From CAZIVO01 sp964542765 (GTDB lineage Bacteria > Planctomycetota > UBA1135 > UBA2386), in NCBI GenBank assembly GCA_964542765.1, contig CAZIVO010000047.1:1-24966 (forward strand): a stretch of DNA of 24,966 nucleotides. The letters are read 5' to 3'. The notes below the pieces were generated by a model, which searched no databases, was not told where the DNA came from, and was given only the letters and a program-made list of their open reading frames with translations. Both the position numbers and the translations under genes were made by a program. Numbering within the stretch: position 1 is the first letter of the stretch; the number at the start of each line of letters is the position of its first letter. Of the stretch, positions 22,155 to 24,966 are shown in pieces.

Positions 22155-24290
22155 ATGTTGCGGAGGTTGATGAAGTATTCGAGAGGGGCGATCGGGGTCC
22201 TCTGCGCCAGCTTGACGCTGACTGCCCAGGATCCGAAGGGGGATGAGGGTCAGGATGATGCCGCGATCGTCGTCACGGCGACCCGAACGGCAGGGAATCC
22301 CTTCGATCTTCCCTATACGACCAGCGTCATCAGTAGCCGGGAACTCCGGGGGCAACTTCAATCGAGGACGGCGCCCGAACTTCTCAAGGACATGCCGGGC
22401 ATTTCGGTGCAGAAGACAGCGCACGGACAGGGCTCGCCGAAGTTCCGCGGGCAGACCGGCTTCCACACTCTTTTGCTGGTGGATGGAATCCGGATCAATG
22501 ATTCGACCTGGCGCTCGGGCAATGTCGAATACTGGAACCATCTCGACATCTATTCTTTCGATCGCTTCGAGGTGATGCGAGGACCGGCCTCGGTGCTCTG
22601 GGGTTCCGATGCCGTGGCTGGTGTCGGGCAGGCGATCACCAGGGAGACCGATTTTGATGCGGAGGCTGTTCGTGCAGGCAGCCTGTTCCGCTACTCCTCG
22701 GCCGAGGATTCCTTCGTTTCGCGGGTCGAAACATCGGGTCACAGCGGTGACTTCGGCTGGCATGTCGGCACGACCTACAAGGACTTCGGCGACTTGCGTG
22801 CCGGTCGCGATGTCGGTTTGTTGCCGCAGACGGGATACCGGCAAGCCGATGGCGATGCCAAGCTGGCCTGGCGCCTCGATGATCGGCAGAAGATTTCCTT
22901 CGCTGCGCAGCAGAACCACCTCAAGGATGTGCCGCGCACGCATTCGACGATCCATGGAGTTCCCTGGCGTGGGATCACCGCGGGTACCGATCTTCGCCGC
23001 GAGCACGATCACCGCCGCCAGATGTACTGGTTGCAGTACCAGGCCGAGCAGGGTGGGTGGTTCGATGATTTCACCGGCAATCTGGTCTACAAGAATCGCT
23101 ACGAGCGCGAGGATCGTGTGCGCTCGGATAGCCGCCGCCAGATCAATGTTCTCGGTGTCGAAACGATCGGCCTCACCGGCCAGTTCACCAGCCAGTGGGG
23201 AGAGGGTCGGCTGGTCTACGGGCTGGATTTCTATCACGATCTCATCGATTCGTCATACCGTGATTTCAATGCCGACGGCAGCCCGAAATCGACGCGCAAC
23301 CGCGGCGTGGTGGCCGGCGATGCGAGCTACGACTTGCTGGGGGTCTATGCTCAGTATGACCTGCCGGTGAGCGTGAACTTCGATCTGCTGGCAGGGCTGC
23401 GCTGGAGCTATGCTGCCGTTGATGCTCACGATGTCGATGTGCCGGGCGACAGTGTCGTTTTCGACGACGTTGAGGATGACTGGAGTGCTGTTACCGGTAG
23501 CTTGCGCGGAGTCTACAAGCCGTCGGCGACCTGGCGATTTTTCGGGGGGCTCAGCCAGGGATTCCGCGCGCCGAATCTGGCGGATACGACGCGTTTCGAT
23601 GTGGCGCGATCAGGCGAGTTGGAGGTTCCAGCCTTCGGGTTGGAGCCCGAGCATTACTCCTCCTTCGAACTCGGTGCGCGTTACGATGACGGCGAGTGGG
23701 CAGGAAACCTCACCGGCTGGTACACCCTGGCGCGCGATCAAATTTCGCGGTTCCGGACGGGCAAGACGGTCGGCGGTTTGCCCGAGGTGTCGAAATCGAA
23801 TGTCGGTGATGGTTGGTATGCCGGTATCGAGCTTGCGGGCGAAGTCAATTTGTCGGTTGCTTCGGACCATCTCGCCGATATCTGGCTGTTCGGGTGGGCT
23901 GATTACGTTGATGGTCGAATCGATCAGATCGATAGTACAGGCAAGCAGATCGAAGATCGGCCCAAGGCCATGCCGCCGGCTTCGGGGACGCTGGGTCTGC
24001 GCTGGCTACATCCTTCGGGTGAGAGTGGAGTCGAACTCTTCACGCGCATGGCCTATCACATCGATCCCAGTCGGTATACCGAGGCGGATCGCAACAACAC
24101 CCAGAGAGTGCCTGCCGATGGCCTTCCTGGATATGCTGTGTATGGCCTGCGTGGCTGGACCGAGCTTCGCGAGGACATCGTGCTTTCGCTGGCCATCGAG
24201 AACCTCACGGATGTTGATTTCAGGGTCATGGACTCGGGTGTGATGGAACCCGGGATGAACGTGATTCTGACCTTGCAAGCAGGTTTCTGA
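22155..24290 (+). CDS. TonB-dependent outer-membrane receptor
   Basis: The product is 711 residues. The first 25 residues form a signal peptide (KYSRGAIGVLCASLTLTAQ). A TonB box-like IVVTATRT is at 38-45, followed by the plug domain (about 46-160) with the typical LLKDMPGISVQ, FRGQTGFHTLLLVDGIRIND and IDRFEV-like FDRFEVMRGPASVLWGSDAVAGV blocks. The rest is a 22-strand-type barrel with GFRAPNLAD (the FRAPNL motif common to cobalamin/heme/siderophore receptors) and EHYSSFELGARY, ending in LTLQAGF with the C-terminal Phe used by BAM. Substrate cannot be assigned; iron chelates, heme, cobalamin, nickel or oligosaccharides are all possible. The start is ATG 22155; the in-frame ATG at 22170, preceded by GGAGG at only 3-nt spacing, is an alternative that also gives a signal peptide. 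A family-5 solute-binding protein gene follows after 44 nt, perhaps the inner-membrane step. Confidence 0.95.
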   Translation: MLRRLMKYSRGAIGVLCASLTLTAQDPKGDEGQDDAAIVVTATRTAGNPFDLPYTTSVISSRELRGQLQSRTAPELLKDMPGISVQKTAHGQGSPKFRGQTGFHTLLLVDGIRINDSTWRSGNVEYWNHLDIYSFDRFEVMRGPASVLWGSDAVAGVGQAITRETDFDAEAVRAGSLFRYSSAEDSFVSRVETSGHSGDFGWHVGTTYKDFGDLRAGRDVGLLPQTGYRQADGDAKLAWRLDDRQKISFAAQQNHLKDVPRTHSTIHGVPWRGITAGTDLRREHDHRRQMYWLQYQAEQGGWFDDFTGNLVYKNRYEREDRVRSDSRRQINVLGVETIGLTGQFTSQWGEGRLVYGLDFYHDLIDSSYRDFNADGSPKSTRNRGVVAGDASYDLLGVYAQYDLPVSVNFDLLAGLRWSYAAVDAHDVDVPGDSVVFDDVEDDWSAVTGSLRGVYKPSATWRFFGGLSQGFRAPNLADTTRFDVARSGELEVPAFGLEPEHYSSFELGARYDDGEWAGNLTGWYTLARDQISRFRTGKTVGGLPEVSKSNVGDGWYAGIELAGEVNLSVASDHLADIWLFGWADYVDGRIDQIDSTGKQIEDRPKAMPPASGTLGLRWLHPSGESGVELFTRMAYHIDPSRYTEADRNNTQRVPADGLPGYAVYGLRGWTELREDIVLSLAIENLTDVDFRVMDSGVMEPGMNVILTLQAGF

Positions 24291-24319
24291 CGCGATCGCC
24301 GAAACTGTGGCCAGGCTGG

Positions 24320-24325
24320 GATAAT
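24320..24325 (+). promoter_or_regulatory. Possible -10 box for the solute-binding protein gene
   Basis: GATAAT (5 of 6 to TATAAT) ends 9 nt before the ATG at 24335, so a transcript from it would have almost no leader. No convincing -35 box. The gene could instead be read from the receptor's transcript. Confidence 0.3.
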
Positions 24326-24334
24326 CTAGTAGCC

Positions 24335-24966
24335 ATGCGCGCGCTGCTCGCAGGCATTGCGGTACTGATTGTGGGACTTGGCTACTGGGTCTGGGCCGTT
24401 ACTCCGGCCCCGGATCAGGTGGCGAGGGATCACCTCGTCGTGCCCTGGCCCGAACCGCAGACGCTCAATCCCTTCACCACCAAGAGCACCGGTTCGCGCT
24501 GGATCCTGGGACATACCCACGATGGCCTCTTGGAATTGACCGATGACCGCCGTTCTCTGCGCGGCGCGGCGATGAAACTTCGTTCATCCGGGGGCGATGG
24601 TCGCATGTTTCGTCTGGAACTGCGTGAGGGCCTGCGCTTTTCCGATGGCCGTGCGGTCACGCTCGAAGATGTTCTTTTCACCTTCGAGGTGTCCCGCGAT
24701 CCCGAGGTTCCGTTGGGATCGATCGGTTCGGCGATGGACATGATCGAGTCGGTGGATCGACTGGGCGAGAAAGAGTTGCGGATCGTTTTGCGCGAGCGGC
24801 ACTTCGCCGGGCTTGGAGAGGCCGCCACCGAGTGGCCGGTGATCAGCAAGGGGTGGTGGCTGCGCGCCGTCGCCGAGCGAGCGCGAGCCAGCGGTGTTGC
24901 TGTGCCGTCCGGGCCCGGTGAGCCCGGTTTCGGCACAGAATTATTGTGCAAATGCAGGCATGTTCA
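24335..24966 (+). CDS. Family 5 ABC-transporter solute-binding protein (Dpp/Opp/Nik type), 3' part missing
   Basis: The frame runs 210 codons from ATG 24335 to the window end without a stop. Residues 1-24 form a signal or anchor (MRALLAGIAVLIVGLGYWVWAV). The SBP_bac_5 pattern follows: PWPEPQTLNPFTTKS (about 38-52), HTHDGLLELTDDRRSLRGAAA-like block (about 60-80), FRLELREGLRFSDGRAVTLEDVLFTFEVSRDP (about 92-123) and GFGT near residue 198. In this family GFGT is normally followed by GPY, but here the sequence turns into ELLCKCRHV over the last 30 bases, so the final part may be an assembly-end error. Family members deliver peptides, nickel or oligosaccharides to an inner-membrane permease. The gene lies 44 nt after the TonB-dependent receptor, so the two may be an uptake pair; no permease genes are in view. 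Confidence 0.85.
   Translation, partial: MRALLAGIAVLIVGLGYWVWAVTPAPDQVARDHLVVPWPEPQTLNPFTTKSTGSRWILGHTHDGLLELTDDRRSLRGAAMKLRSSGGDGRMFRLELREGLRFSDGRAVTLEDVLFTFEVSRDPEVPLGSIGSAMDMIESVDRLGEKELRIVLRERHFAGLGEAATEWPVISKGWWLRAVAERARASGVAVPSGPGEPGFGTELLCKCRHV

Noticed and set aside
22041..23237. 398-codon minus-strand frame opposite the receptor gene
   Set aside because: It overlaps the receptor's signal peptide and plug, which match a known family, and runs through tonB's start region.
1..24966. tRNA, rRNA, insertion sequence, phage or defence genes
   Set aside because: Both strands were read through and no such gene, terminal inverted repeat or CRISPR pattern was recognised; small structured RNAs cannot be excluded by eye.

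Overview
This is a GC-rich window from a diderm (Gram-negative-type) bacterium, probably a fragment of a metagenome-assembled genome: it contains a run of exactly 100 Ns, the usual placeholder for a scaffold gap. Outer-membrane biology is clear from a TonB-like protein, a TonB-dependent receptor, a DUF481-type beta-barrel (both barrels end in Phe), lipoprotein signals and a Tat signal. The combination of FG-GAP/ASPIC-UnbV protein, planctomycete-style sulfatase with a Lys/Arg-rich tail, Tat-exported Gfo/Idh/MocA oxidoreductase and heparinase-II/III-type lyase points to Planctomycetota or a related lineage such as Acidobacteriota or another deep candidate phylum. That placement is inference from gene content only.

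Layout. (1) 1-903, minus: partial secreted protein of unknown family. (2) 1061-7036, plus: three-gene run of GT-C-like membrane protein, PlsC-type acyltransferase and a giant lipoprotein with two FG-GAP/ASPIC halves; the last two overlap at GTGA. (3) 7139-8149: DUF481 outer-membrane protein. (4) 8234-8749, minus: msrA, with a recognisable promoter and a repeated 10-mer in its leader, divergent from a SAM methyltransferase (8958-9623) that is followed by a good intrinsic terminator. (5) 9722-13787, plus: sulfatase, PfkB sugar kinase (ATGA overlap) and AGE-family sugar epimerase, converging on a Tat-signal Gfo/Idh/MocA oxidoreductase (stops overlap in a CTAG). (6) 15185-16216: moaA. (7) 16241-19183, minus: sirtuin followed by a large unrecognised exported or anchored protein whose C-terminus is cut by the assembly gap. 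(8) 19287-21407: heparinase II/III-like lyase with a zinc-ribbon-like insert. (9) 21415-24290: tonB divergent from a TonB-dependent receptor, with two adjacent inverted repeats between them. (10) 24335-end: partial family-5 (Dpp/Opp-type) solute-binding protein.

How the genes may work together: sulfatase, sugar kinase, epimerase, oxidoreductase and polysaccharide lyase fit breakdown of sulfated or uronic-acid-containing glycans. The TonB/receptor/solute-binding-protein group fits uptake across both membranes. The first operon looks like envelope building. No RNA gene, CRISPR array, insertion sequence or phage gene was recognised. No stretch above 300 bases lacks a gene. Nothing here is clearly a new defence or mobile system; the most unusual items are the double ASPIC lipoprotein, the tonB/receptor control region, the zinc-ribbon lyase and the unrecognised proteins at 1-903 and 16241-18298.
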